Positions 34,703-46,648 are shown, counted from the stretch's first letter. The stretch: 64,000 nt of DNA from Sclerotinia nivalis (GCA_029531795.1 JAPEIS010000003.1:2790001-2854000); one strand, 5' to 3'. Notes: a model not told the origin generated them from the letters alone. Numbers and translations: made by a program.

Positions 34703-36435
34703 AAGTATTGAATTTCGACCAGTTCTTTCGAAGTGTGATTTAAGAATTTTCTCGATTGTGACCGTCTATTAAGATATTAATCAGCCCGTGACATGAAAAA
34801 CGAAGAATTAAATATACCCCCTTGGCCTTCATCCATAAAAAGTCCCCATGTTCACATTTCTCCAGTGGAATACCTGGTTGTAAGATTGCAACATAGTATT
34901 CCCAAGATTTTCGAGATATGATTGGTAGATTTGAGGATGCAACTCGATGTAGATGACTGCAAGGTATGTATTAGCTTGTGCATGCAATACTTCTCTCTAA
35001 ATGTGGCGCTTGCTTACGTTTTGTGATCTTCCTGGTGTCTTGCCATGATTGCGGCAGTTCAAATGTTGAAGATTGAGATTTTAATTGAAATTGAAATGCC
35101 AAAATTCTGAATGCAGGGAAATGTGAAAAAGATGGTATCAAATGCAAAATAAGGTACCTAGTAGATTTCCAAAGGAAGAAAAATTGAGGTCGATAATTTG
35201 TTGAGATGTTCAATAAATAAAGAATTTGTATGAGTAAATAAATACAGTATGAGCGCGGCGATCTTGTCGTCCTAGTAGATTTGGGGGTTGTATTGGTCAG
35301 GTCCAGTCTTCTGAAAATTTTACCCTGGAAAATCTTAATTTACAGTGAATAGAAGCAGCAAATGACCTACTTAATCTCTTTTCAAGGCCACGTGCCAGTG
35401 AATTTTGGGGAGTTATACCCGTTGGCGCACTCTATAATAACAACTGTACCACTTCCAGTCCATTAATCTTTTTGCAAAATACCCAAATTACCCAAATTAA
35501 AGGTACAGCACTGGAAGCTTCTGGTATTCATCATGTCTTATCATCTGAACTCGATGCTTTCTCTGCCCATTAATGCGTAAGAGTTATTTCGTACAAGTGG
35601 CCGGATTCTAATATTCATGATCAACAGCGTGACATAGAATCATGATTATCATTATTTCATCACTAGCCTTTCAATATCCTACTATATACAACAGCAATAG
35701 GTATGCTTCAATCTCATCTAAGCGCTGTCGAGTCCTCAAGGTTCTGGGTATTTTTCTCTCATTGATCTATTTTCTCTCAGTACTCTCATCTGACCAAATC
35801 TACTTCCCAAAACAACATCGAGGTCTTCGATAGTATATTTGAGCATAGATTCATGTTGCTTTAAACCTCCACTCATCTTGCAGGAACGATCACTAATACT
35901 TCTACTGATACTCAACTCGACCTCCTTCCGATCACTTGTATCTCGGGTTATTCATTCATCTTTCTTTGCTAAAGCTCACAAGCCCGCTATACTAGCATAG
36001 AAATAAGTTCATCTCCTTGATTTCAAGGCTTTGGTGAACTCCATTCTTTTCCCCGAGCCTGGATTAATTTCAACTTTCGAGTTCAGCTTTACATTTCCTG
36101 GACTTCAGGATTGATCTTCGAGTTGTGGAAAGAAAGAAAAAGGTTTAATGAATTTCTTGAAATACTGACCATTTTGTCAAAACAGTCAATCAAATTAACA
36201 ATGAGCACGAAGTGATATTTTATCGGGTCAAGATTCAGTCGTCAAGTCATATCATGTATGGGATAAACGACGGGCATCATAATGCACTGTACCACATTCT
36301 ACAGAATCATCACACGTTCGTTTATGTAGTATCACCATAAGAGACACAAGTTTTTTTTTGGAACGGCCTTCCATTGTCTAGCAACAACGCCCTCCACCCC
36401 GTCTACCCGCTGCCAAAAAACTAACTCCCATCAAG
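34703..36435. other. Gene-free stretch
   Basis: About 1.7 kb with no supportable coding frame. The region 35040-35200 is AT-rich. No repeats or RNA genes are evident. Confidence 0.45.
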
Positions 36436-36786
36436 CTAGCACGTGGTCGAAACCTTGACAACCCGGACCTTTTCGGGAAGGGGCGAGAGGAGACGCGACG
36501 TTTCGAAAGGGCGGACTGGGGTGAGCTGGACCAATGGCGGATAGCCCCTTGAATCCACGGCCGGAGCGAGAAGATTTTCGATCTTCATTTTGACCACATT
36601 CTTGGCTCGGATGGGCGGAGCTGGGGCCGGCGCAGCGTTGAGAATGTTGGCAATTCTCATTTTAGCGATATCCTCAACTGGAATGGGAGGAGGTTTGTTG
36701 CTGGCGGACTGCTGGCCAGCGACAGTGGTATTGACCACGCGGCTTACTGGCTCGCGGTCCGTGGTAACGAGATTTTTTTTATCCAT
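36436..36786 (-). CDS. Small unrecognised protein, 116 aa
   Basis: ATG 36786 to TAG 36436. GC content is visibly higher than in the flanks, which favours a real gene. The sequence is proline- and valine-rich and contains two related units, IAKMRIANILNAAPAPAPPI and VVKMKIENLLAPA (residues ~40-73), short amphipathic helices separated by Pro/Ala linkers, and ends VRVVKVSTTC. There is no signal peptide or membrane segment. An 18-bp minisatellite begins just upstream of its start. I do not recognise a family. Confidence 0.5.
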   Translation of the reverse strand: MDKKNLVTTDREPVSRVVNTTVAGQQSASNKPPPIPVEDIAKMRIANILNAAPAPAPPIRAKNVVKMKIENLLAPAVDSRGYPPLVQLTPVRPFETSRLLSPLPEKVRVVKVSTTC

Positions 36787-36804
36787 TTTGGATACTAGAA
36801 GTAG

Positions 36805-36990
36805 TGAGGATTAGCTAATGTATGAGGTGATGTGAATTTGTGAGATGGTTTGAATGTACGAAATGATATAAATGTACAAGACGATGTGAATGTACAAGAT
36901 GGCATCAATGTATAAAGCGGTATGAATGTATGTAACAATATGAGTTTCCAAAGCAGTGTGAATGTACAAGATAACTTCAACGCACAAAAC
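36805..36990. repeat. Degenerate 18-bp minisatellite, about 10 units
   Basis: Successive 18-mers share the pattern ACAAGATGATGTGAATGT, for example at 36859-36876 and 36877-36894, with 2-6 substitutions and no indels between units. The phase is kept for roughly 180 bp. It lies in the putative 5' region of the small gene at 36436-36786. Confidence 0.7.
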
Positions 36991-38439
36991 CATATAGAAG
37001 TACTACAACATCCCAACACACAAAAGCAATACAACAAGGCAAGGCAGACACAAAAGAATCACAACAACAATAAAAACAAAAACAAGAGTAAGAACAAGGG
37101 CATCTACTAACCGAAAAATTCCCTTTTTCGTCAGGAAAGACGAGGTAAACGCTGTCGACCGAGTAAAGTGACGCAGGACGCTGATCGTAAAAAATTACTC
37201 AAGACTCCGTACTCCGTACTCGTACCCTTCCTTTCAAATCCTCAAGATCCTCAATAAATCAAATATTTTTTCCGCTGCTGAAGAAATCTCTCACGGGAGG
37301 GCAAAACGTATCTTTATAAGTTTCTTCATGCTCTGAGATCTTCATTTCACTTCAAATAGAAAGTACACTTGAGCGTGATGATATTTTAGTGCTGGTGAGG
37401 AGTTAGGAGGAGTTGGTGTTAGTTAGAGTTAGTTAGTAGAGCGCTAGATAGTTTTAGGGGGAGCTACATTCGGGGTTTGGATGGATGATGTAATCGGAGG
37501 TTTTTTAGCGAGGTTAGTGGTTTAAATCACTAATTTTTTAGATGGAGTGATAGGAATAGATGGTGCTTTAGCTTTCGAGGTATGGATTTAGGGTTTGGGG
37601 AGGTAGGGGGGTGGATTTGAGGTTGGATTGGGAAGTGATTACCGAGGGAAGAGTGTGAATTTTGATGGAACTGTAGAGTAGAGTATCCGATGATATACGG
37701 GTTGAAGCATCATAGACGAATGAATAGATCGATCGATGGGTGAAACAGTAAAGAGAAGTGATAATAACACCTCCACGATCATTTGAACACTTATCATGAT
37801 ATCGATATTGAAAAATGAGTTTGTTCAGATATAATGAACACACATTATTCAAATGTACTACAATAAAAACACTTCACAATCCCCCTCTTTACCTTATATA
37901 TCTGCTAGAAAAAATTATTCTGAAGATCTATTATTTCAACATTCAATTAACAAATTGTTTGCGCTGGGACCGGTATATATCTGACCAATATCTGGCTGAT
38001 ATACATTCATTGAATAATGTCTTTCATTGGAATGACCTCTTACGTTTTTTGGAAAAGAAAATTAAAAATTCATCAATCGATGAACCAATGAGTCAATAGT
38101 CTAAACATCACCCCAAGATCATCATAAATCCTCAATGATTCAAATCATGGAATTCTAATATTTAATGAATAATATATGATATACAAAACTCACAAATCAA
38201 TACAATACTTCCCGAGGCGTGCATCGAGTTATTAGCCCATCTTATAATCTAAATAAATTTGATATTGCGATCCTTCGGCCTTTCGGTCCCTCGAATCTTG
38301 ATAATGCATTTATCAAAATCATAAATACAAAATCTCATCTCTTTTCTCTTTTTTTCTTTCAAGGCCAAAATTCGTCTTTCTTTTACTCATCCTTTTCCAC
38401 TATATCTGAAAATATAACTCTAAACATCCCATTTTCACT
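36991..38439. other. Gene-free stretch
   Basis: I see no gene. A tandem ACTCCGT lies near 37207-37222. Between 37350 and 37480 there are short GTTAG-type repeats. Confidence 0.45.
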
Positions 38440-38456
38440 TCAAACTTCACACCCTA

Positions 38457-38539
38457 CACCTCACACCTCACACCTCACACCTCACACCTCACACCTCACA
38501 CCTCACACCTCACACCTCACACCTCACACCTCACACCTT
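38457..38539. repeat. 7-bp minisatellite (CACACCT)n, about 12 units
   Basis: A near-perfect array of CACACCT. It is followed closely by a second array of a different unit. An open frame of 195 codons across both is only translated repeat. Confidence 0.9.
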
Positions 38540-38575
38540 ACAATTCTCACCTCTCACCTCTTAATTTTCGTTTCT

Positions 38576-38644
38576 CATTCTCTTCCTCATTCTCTTCCTC
38601 ATTCTCTTCCTCATTCTCTTCCTCATTCTCTTCCTCATTCTCTG
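38576..38644. repeat. 12-bp minisatellite (CATTCTCTTCCT)n, about 5.5 units
   Basis: Perfect tandem units on the plus strand, a pure pyrimidine strand except for one A per unit. Confidence 0.9.
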
Positions 38645-38779
38645 CCCGTCCCTCCCCCGCTGCATCGAAATATACCCATTAACTCTATACGCTTCATTTT
38701 ACACAATTTTATACACCCCATCCATCCATCTCATCCCATCTCACCCACCCCACCCCACCCCACCCCATCAATCTATCCA

Positions 38780-39310
38780 TCCTCAACCCTAAACCCTAAC
38801 CTCTAAATCAAGCCCTTATAAAAATACTCTACCAGAAAACACAATGAATATAATAACCCATTCCACCACGGAAGCCGGCGTTAGGAATCGAACCTAAATA
38901 GGTATATATAATAACTCTGGTTAACACTACCTCACCTCACCTCATTTCACCTTACCTCCTCCCTTGATTCCCTAATTCAACTTCCCAATCAATCAGCCCA
39001 ATATTTACATTCATTCATTCATTCATTCCCAGTCCTAAACCCTAAATCTTAGCCCCCATAAAACTTATAAATAACGCCTCACTCCACCTCACCTTAACCC
39101 ATTCATCCACCATCCTCATCCACCATCCTCCACCCCCACATATACACCTTCTATTTCTATTTCTCTATTTCTAAATCCATAATTCCCCAACTTCTAATCA
39201 TCCCTATTCATCCCATCCCATTACCTCCAAGCCCCTCAATAACTCCCTCAATTTCCTTATCCCATCCATCCTCAATCTTCAACCCTAAACCCTAAAACCA
39301 AGCCCTCGTA
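38780..39310. repeat. Three telomere-like CCCTAAA blocks at about 248-bp spacing
   Basis: AACCCTAAACCCTAA at 38785, CCTAAACCCTAAA at 39034 and AACCCTAAACCCTAAAA at 39281 are each followed by an AAGCCC..TA(T/A)AAA-type segment. The TAAACCC start positions 38790, 39036 and 39286 are 246 and 250 bp apart. This suggests three degenerate copies of a longer unit. Confidence 0.55.
38874..38897 (-). other. Orphan tRNA-like T arm and 3' acceptor
   Basis: The minus strand reads TTAGG TTCGATT CCTAA followed by CGCCGGC: a perfect 5-bp T stem with 7-nt loop, a perfect pol III B box (GGTTCGATTCC) and a 3' acceptor strand. No matching 5' acceptor (GCCGGCG), D arm or clear anticodon arm is found upstream, so it is a fragment or a tRNA-derived remnant. 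Confidence 0.4.
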
Positions 39311-40305
39311 AATACACTTCCCATCATCATTCACCTCTCCCTCATCTACCTCTCCCCATTTACCGCACCCCCGATCCATTCCACTCCCCGATCCATTCCA
39401 CTCCCCGATCCATTCCACTCCCCATTCAATTCCACTCCCCATTCAATTTATCTTCCGCATACAACCCTGCACACAATCCTGCACACAATCCTACATACAA
39501 CCCAACACAATAAACCAAACCAAACCAAACAATACCCTAAAAACACTTCCCCGCCTCCCCGCCTCCCCCCTCAAAACCACGAATCCCCTATCACCTCCCA
39601 AAAGAAAAAAAGAAGAAAAAAAGACAATAAAAAGCAACTCAAAAGAAACCCTGAATAAATACCAAAAAAAAAAAAACAATTCCATCTTACTAACAAATAA
39701 AAAATAAAATTCTTCATCTACTTTATCTGTCTTAAACTTACAATACTACCACCACCACCACCACCACCACCATCATCATCCTCACTACCACAGCCCCCAT
39801 ACTCCCATGCCCGCCTATCTCATTCCAAACAAGCGGATTGATTTTGATTTCGATTTCCATTACGATCCGATTTCGTATAAATCCACTACTTACTACTTAC
39901 CATTCACTAAGTATTCACAGAAATGTTCAATACCCAATCTATTCCATTTCATCCTATTTCATTCATCCCATTTCATTCACTTCGTTCACCCAGAGAGATC
40001 TCAATAAATAAATCGAGTATAATATTTCCTCAATTATCAATTTGCACTACAGCACTCACTAAGTCACCACTCACCAACTCATTATCTCACTCATTAACAA
40101 ACAAACTCACAACCATCAAACAATCCACCTCTTCCGCTCCTCCTCCCACCCCTCCCCTCTATTCCCAAAACGCCAATGCTATGCACGCACAATCAAACAA
40201 ATTCTTCTCTTCGCGTAATTTTTGCTATACTATCCCCAACCACTCACTCACTCACTCACTCACTCAACATCCACCACCAAAAAAATCTTCCTCGACGACA
40301 TTCCC

Positions 40306-43300
40306 TCAAATCCCTTGCACCTTCCTATAACTCGGTGGTTTAATCGTTCTTCTGATCAATTTCCCGACATATGGTGGAATGAGCGAAACGGCCGAAATAG
40401 CCGCGACTCTCCATACAAAACCCCTTAATATCATTAGTTTCAATTCTCCACTTTCAGAGAAAAGTCCCCCAAGGAACCATATGAAACCACAAAATGCAGT
40501 CTGAGATGACAAAAAACTCACCAAGTAAGAATAAACTCTAAATCAAAGTATCCCCCCAGGAAAGGAATACTACCCAAATACAAAAACAGAGTTCCAATCA
40601 AACTAACAATCATAACCGGATGCCACGTTGTGATTTCAAACGCCACCATGGTAAGTTCATTAAGAACCAAGACTGTAAAGCTAACCGCCACCATTCTAGG
40701 TCCATCGACTTCTGTAAGTATTTGTGAAAGACCTTGGATCATTCCACCTTGATAAATAGATACGAAGACCCAAACGAAGAATGTACGATAGGAAAGTGAA
40801 GAACCGGATGTAAGTTCTTTGTAGAGCTCTGGGTAGAGATTGGCGAGATTTTCATCGACATCTTTATCGAGGACTAGGGAGAAGACGGGAGCCATAGTAT
40901 AAACGGTTGCGTATCCGACGAGGAGCCAATCTTTGTATAAGCCTTCTGGTTCGAATTTAATGGCGATGCTATACATTGTTTGACAAACACTAATGATTAG
41001 ACCTCTATGAATAACGAATTGAGCGAGTTTGGCACTGCGTTTATAACTATTTCGACCATGCCAGACGAGAAGTTTGGTGAGATGACAAAATTGTTCGATG
41101 GAGAAATCCGCGGCGAGACTAGCTTGTCTACCTTCTTTTCCAACAATACCTACACCAACATCTGCAGCTTGAATCATAGAAACATCATTTCCACCATCTC
41201 CAATACAACAAACACGTTTTTTGGTATATTCTCGAATAAGTTTGGCGACATCAGCTTTTTGAGTTGGAGAACATCGACAAGCAACGACTGCTGGAAGAAG
41301 AACCGCCAAAGAGATGAATTCGTTGCGGAAATGTGTTAAAAGTAAAGCTAAGCTCTCTCCATCGATTAGTAGACATGCGTCAGTTTTACCACGAAGAAAG
41401 TCGAGATGGTCTTGAGCGTTATCTTTGCGTTTCAATTTGTCGATGGTATGGATATATTGACCCCTGGCTACTAATTTGGCACTGACAGCAACACAACGAG
41501 CAGTTTCAACTTTATCACCTGTCAACATCCAAATTTTGATGCCCGCATTTCGTAATAATTCCAAAGATGGTTTAACATCTTTTTGAAGTTTATCCTCAAC
41601 ACCAGTTACACCTAAAAGTTCGAGATCTTTTTCGAGGAAATGTGAAACGACACGAGCCATACCGGCATCTCGGTTATTGATGGAAACTGAAGCTTCTTTA
41701 TAGCTTTGAGAAAAGTCATTGTAGTTTTGAACTGACATCTTTTTTCTTCCAACAACCAAAGTACGAAGACCTTCTCTAGCCATATTCGCGGTTTCTTCAT
41801 CAAGCCAATCATTTGCAGCAACAATCGAAGTCATAACGGTATCCGCACCTTTTTGATAAAACCAAATCTCTCCAGCTTCAAGATTGCTGCTAGAAGATGT
41901 TTCCGAACCATCAAGGAATTGAACAATGATACCCATACGTTTTCCTTCCGAAGTGAATGGAAAAACTTCAAGGATACGAACACGAACGACAGAACGACCT
42001 GTATCTACTGATTGTAGAAGCATGCCTTTCCTATCACGGTGAACCAATCTTAAACCAACAGCTTCTGTCCATTTAACAATCGCAATCTCATCAGGCGAAG
42101 AAGCTTGATAAGATGCTACTTCTTGACCATCTATTTCCTCGATTGTTGGAGTAACATTGTGGCAAAGGGCAAGGGCGAGAACTACATCACGTACACGTGA
42201 CCCAATTTCTCTTCGTGTTCGAGTGGCGGTGATGGTAGTTGAAGCGACAGAAGAAGGTGTAACAAGTACTGAAGATTGATTGGCATCTACTGGAACTGAA
42301 AATCCTTGCTTGACGTAAGAAGCGACTTCATCCATTGCTTCATTTGCATATGAGACAGTTCCGACGTGAATTTTCTTCATTTCCATTTCATTTTGTGTGA
42401 GGGTTCCAGTTTTATCACTGAGTAAATATTCAATTCGGCCAAGTTCTTCAGGTATAGTACTCGTGCGTACGACAGCTCCTTCAATCCCTGGATCTCGTTG
42501 AATAAACCAAGAGTAAACACTCTTCCCCATGTCCAGGTTGACACGAAGACTGATAGGAACAATGGTAGAAAACAATACCAAGAATCTCATAATTTTAACA
42601 TACCATTTGACGCCTTCAACATGTTCGAAACCTTCCAATGCTACAAGTACAATAGATAATGTAAGTGTCAAAGCGCAAAGAATTTTGGTGAGAGAGTTGA
42701 TTTCATTTTCTAAAAGGCCGGTCTTTGATCGAGATGGAGATGTAGAAAGTGCTGATCGAGTTTGAGGTCCAGTATAAATGATTACAGCCAAGGTAGTAGC
42801 ACTTGATGCAAGAACAGTGTTAGCCCAAGCAGTATTGTCAATCGTTAAGGGTGCTGAATCTCCATTCTGCTCATCATCTGGATTCGCTCCCCCTTTCGGC
42901 AGATGTGGATCGTACCCATCAGTGCCTTTGGGAAGAAGACTAACGGTACCGATGAACTCATTAACCTTTTTATCAGGCTTTCCAGCTACCACACGGAGAC
43001 GTACGAACTCGGATGGATCAAGAGATTGTGTTAGAGGAGAACCCAATCTTAACTTCCAATCTGTTTCACCGTCCAACTGATCTGTTCGAATAAAAGTTTC
43101 ACCAGCACCAGCAGCATCCGCGGAACGTGTATTTCCAAGTTGAGATGACTCTCGAGCTTCTGAAGTAGTAGCTGTAGATTGATCAATTGAAGGGTCAGAT
43201 ATTGGATCCACCAGTAAAGACTCAGAAGGTTCAGCAATATCGGTCACTGCAGGTTCGTGTGATACCGCAGCTGAAGATTCATTGACTGTACTTTTCAGAA

Positions 43301-44420
43301 TAACGACATCTGCAGGAACTCTTTGATCCTTCCCTAATTTCAAAACATCTCCAACTTTCAAATCTCGGGATTTTCGAACCACTTCACGTACACTCGAACT
43401 TGGTGCATCTCTTCCCTGACTTTCTGCATTCTCCTCCTCTTCTTGTATATCTGATAATCGATCCGGCTGAAGAAAAGGTCTTCCCTTTTTCAATTTCCCC
43501 TTGGACTTTAACTTCTTCCTTGCACTATATTTAGCTGTATCCGCTATTGATGTTTTATCGAAACATAGGACAGTGTATCCTTCGGAATTCGCCTCGGCAT
43601 CTCGTTTCCGTCTACCAACGTCATCAAAAGCCTCCTTTCCCAAGGTGATCGCCAAAACAAATAGTAAAGGTACAATATATGTTGAAAGGTATCCAATTCG
43701 CAGAGGTGGTATTGCTTGAGATAAAGCGACGAGTAAAAAGTACATGTTGAAAAAGAAAGAAAATTCGTTATACAGAGTTCGTGGTAAAAAGCTGATTGGG
43801 GTATATTTCGCATTCGAAACGGCATTAGGAGGAAATCGTGAAGTTTGTGTGGCACCAACTTGTACCGTCCTGGATGAAGCTGGATCATGATCGTCTTCTT
43901 GTTCTTCTCCCTCTTCTGATGGTGGCTGCGGTGTGTTTCCGGATAGGAAGCTTGGGAGTCGTATCTGCGATGAAATATTTTTTACTTTGTCAAAGCTTGA
44001 CCGACGTCGTCTGTGAGAACTTCCACCTCCTTCTCCAGATAATAAGGGTGCATCGTCATCTGCGGCATTCGAACCCCCTCCTGATGTTCCGTCCATCCCA
44101 TCCCCCCCAAAATCGTCATTTAATAAACCTCGCAGATCTTCACTATCTGTATCAACATCCCTGTTTCTTCCTAAATCACCATATCCTCTATTTCTTCCAA
44201 AATTCCGCAGACCACCCATACGCAGATTTCTTAAAGGGATATGAGGACCTCTTCTTTCTTCTCTTGAAAAATTTTGATTGCGTGAAGAAGAATTTGAAGA
44301 TTTTGAAGACGGAGAAGTTATTGGATCCAGTTCCTGCAAGTCCAGCTCAAGGTCGGAATCCGCATCATCCACAGGAGAATCTGGTGGATTTGGTTGATGA
44401 TATGCAGAACTTGAAGACAT
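40306..44420 (-). CDS. NEO1: Neo1-type P4-ATPase (phospholipid flippase)
   Basis: Two exons, 44420-40522 and 40423-40306, separated by a 98-nt intron (GTGAGT...TTAAG), give 1338 residues. The intron is needed to reach the conserved C-terminal GFVWRVAAISAVSLIPPYVGK...PSYRKVQ. The N-terminal ~170 residues are acidic/Ser-rich cytosolic sequence. Then come FPPNAVSNAKYTPISFLPRTLYNEF and the first membrane pair, the P4 signature PISLR (near 620), phosphorylation motif DKTGTLTQ (Asp669), TGDK (near 966) and GDGGNDVSMIQAADVGVGI (near 1072). All catalytic residues are present. The family moves aminophospholipids (PE/PS) to the cytosolic leaflet in Golgi/endosomal membranes. A run of ~100 extra residues between ~400 and 450 is typical of ascomycete orthologues. 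Confidence 0.93.
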
Positions 44421-44792
44421 ACCTCATTGATGCGGTTGAAAGTGCGATCATAAAATCAGGGTTGAAATGAATTAGGTAATTTTTATGAACTGGGAGGAAA
44501 GAAAGTTATTGTTTTCTATTGTGTTTTTTTTTTATGAAAATGGTCTCAGCCATGAAATCAACGCCGTCAATAATAATTAAAGTTACAAAGTTACAAAGTT
44601 ACAGTGCCATTAGGTATGGTAGCCTCGTCCCTGCGGAGTCAATTGTTGGAATTTCTAGGGTGTAACAGTTAACGGTACGGAGTAATCCATGTATGATGAC
44701 ATAAGCTAGCAATTTCATCTGATATACCGTATGTACCGGCATTGTACTAATAACATTTCAAAAGGTTCTTTTCTTCAATTAATTATGATATA
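44421..44792. promoter_or_regulatory. Proximal promoter/5' UTR of the P4-ATPase gene
   Basis: 372 bp between the start codon and the transposon. It contains a tandem AAAGTTAC (three units, 44579-44605) and T-rich stretches at 44506-44534. No TATA box is clear. The transposon insertion at 44793 separates this from any more distal elements. Confidence 0.4.
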
Positions 44793-44794
44793 TA

Positions 44795-46646
44795 ACGTGG
44801 TTTATCATCATGTGGGCCATATCATCATGTGGGCCACTTTTACCTCAATTCGTACATTCAAATTCATATTATTCAACAACCACTAAATCAATTGATTGAA
44901 ACTATTAAGAATCTAATAATCTAGGATCTATTACATTGATTTGACAAGTTCTTAAATTATGACCTGGCTTTCCACATTTACTACAGCATCTACTAGAAGA
45001 TGCTTCCCCATTAGAATTCCCCCCATTTTGACGCTCGTCGCGTTGAATCTGAATATCAATCTTTTGCTGAGATAATATATCTTTAGCTTCTTGTCCAGTA
45101 AGTACTCCTCCATTACGTAGTTGAATCTTTTTAGCGCGTCGACGTTTGCTTAATACCTCATTTGCCCTTCGAAGCATACGATTCTCTGCATTTAAAAGTG
45201 TATTCTCATAAGCTAATTTTTCTGTACCCTTAGCTAGAGCTAATACAGTCTCAAATATAGGTGTAAGGGAGTTTGATTGATGACAAACCATTCGAGATTT
45301 TACTAAAGTTGATTGTGAAAGAGCTTCAATTGAGTTGTGAGGTGTTTGAGAGATCCAATAGTTTAAATCGATGGATGGAGGGGTAGGCATACAAATTCGA
45401 ATATCTAGTTTTGAGAGTATAGCTTGAGGATCGAATGGTATTAGACCTGTTCCTCGAAAGCCAGCTTTCATATTCTGAGCTGTAATTGATTGTTGATATG
45501 CAGCTTTGAAAGCTATAAAGAATTCAACCTTCGAGATATGGTTGATATGAGTCTTGATAAATCCTTCAATTTGATAACTATATGCCTGTTTCAATACACC
45601 AAAACATCCAATATCAAATAATTGGATTAAGTAATTTGAATGCAGTAGTAACTTTACCGTTATTATATTATTTGACTTGCAATATGACTGAAAAGATATC
45701 GATTCATGACTTTCATACCCATCTAGTATTAGCATTCGATATTTGCCCTTTGTTCGATGAATTGTATACTTATCGAAGTGCTTTAACCATTCTAACCCTG
45801 TCTCATTATTCGTCCATTCATTAGAAATAGGTTTAATAACCTAATCTGCAGGAAAACCGCTTTCCGTATACCAATTAGAAAGGTGATATTATCCTTGCAC
45901 CACTAAAAATAGTGATATAATTTCCCCTTCCCCATTACCATATATAATCGCTATAACCCACTCTCTATTACCTAATTGTATTGCCTTGCTTCTATCATTT
46001 CGTTCAGCACTAGTTACAACCATTCCGGAGCATATTATACCCATCATGAAGCCGGTTTCATCGAAATTGTAGAAATCGCAATCCAGAATACTATATTTCG
46101 CTTGTATATTCGATACCAATCGAAATCACTCTTCAATAAGCTTAGGATCTTCGCAGAGAGTTCTTTGAAAGTCATAAACACGACTAAAACGCGTCTTTAA
46201 TACTATATAACGCTTTACGAATCGATGAACCCAAAGCTTTCCAATTTTCTTCGCATCTCTTGATTCGAGAATATAATTCGCCATATCTTCCACACCCTTA
46301 AGTTTAGATGGAAACCCTCTGTTATCCATATCAAGTATATATTGAATAATCACTTCCTTTTCCAATTCTGTAATCTTATGGGTTTTGTGTCGATATTCTA
46401 CACGAGAGGTAAAACCGTCCATTCTGTGCTGAATCGTTGTACGCGGGATATTATACAGTTTAGCAGCCTTCCGAATGCTTAGTTTTTTGTCTTTTTGAAT
46501 AGCTTCGATAGCTAGAAAGATTCGTGCTTCTTTATTATTCGTTTCCATCATAGATTGTTGATAAATCGCGTGTTGAAGTGAAGAGGTAATAATTGAGGTA
46601 AAAGTGGCCCACATGATGATATGGCCCACATGATGATAAACCACGT
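44795..46646 (-). mobile_element. Complete Fot1/Flipper-like DNA transposon, 1852 bp, TA target site
   Basis: Perfect terminal inverted repeats of 56 bp (44795-44850 and 46591-46646; 58 bp including the TA duplication at 44793-44794 and 46647-46648). Each TIR contains the module ATCATCATGTGGGCCA in tandem twice, presumably transposase binding sites. It encodes one transposase frame on the minus strand. Size, TA target and DD35D transposase match the Fot1/Flipper group. The perfect TIRs point to a fairly recent insertion, but the gene carries three stops. Confidence 0.93.
44905..46548 (-). pseudogene. Fot1-like transposase, 547 codons with three in-frame stops
   Basis: One continuous frame from ATG 46548-46546 to the terminal stop at 44905, with no frameshift. 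Nonsense codons are TGA (46126-46128, codon 141; LIEE.FRLVS, where TGG is expected), TAA (45889-45891, codon 220) and TAG (45841-45843, codon 236). N-terminal helix-turn-helix and CENPB-type DNA-binding units are followed by the catalytic triad NFDETGF (Asp163), LILDGYESH (Asp276) and LFDIGCFGVLK (Asp312), i.e. DD35D, all intact. The C-terminus has a basic coiled-coil segment and a CX2CX4HX4C zinc knuckle (CSKCGKPGHNLRTC). All three stops are one transition away from Trp or Gln codons. Confidence 0.9.
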
Positions 46647-46648
46647 TA

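Larger units (their letters stand above)
38440..40300. other. G-poor tract with strong strand asymmetry
   Basis: For about 1.9 kb the plus strand is dominated by C, A and T with very few G. It includes several minisatellites, a CCACTCCCCGATCCATT repeat at 39365-39440, (ACC)n at 39748-39772 and (ACTC)n at 40243-40264. No supportable gene is present. It ends directly at the 3' end of the P4-ATPase gene. Confidence 0.7.

Noticed and set aside
38457..38644. CRISPR-like array
   Set aside because: Contiguous short minisatellites without spacers, in a eukaryotic genome.
38219..38806. 195-codon plus-strand frame with TPHTSHL and LPHSLPHS repeats
   Set aside because: It is the translation of the 7-bp and 12-bp minisatellites; it has no conserved domain or splice context.
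38874..38950. Functional tRNA gene
   Set aside because: Only the T arm and 3' acceptor can be formed; the 5' acceptor and D arm are absent.
41007..44470. Several plus-strand frames of 60-210 codons opposite NEO1
   Set aside because: Antisense shadows of a strongly conserved coding sequence.
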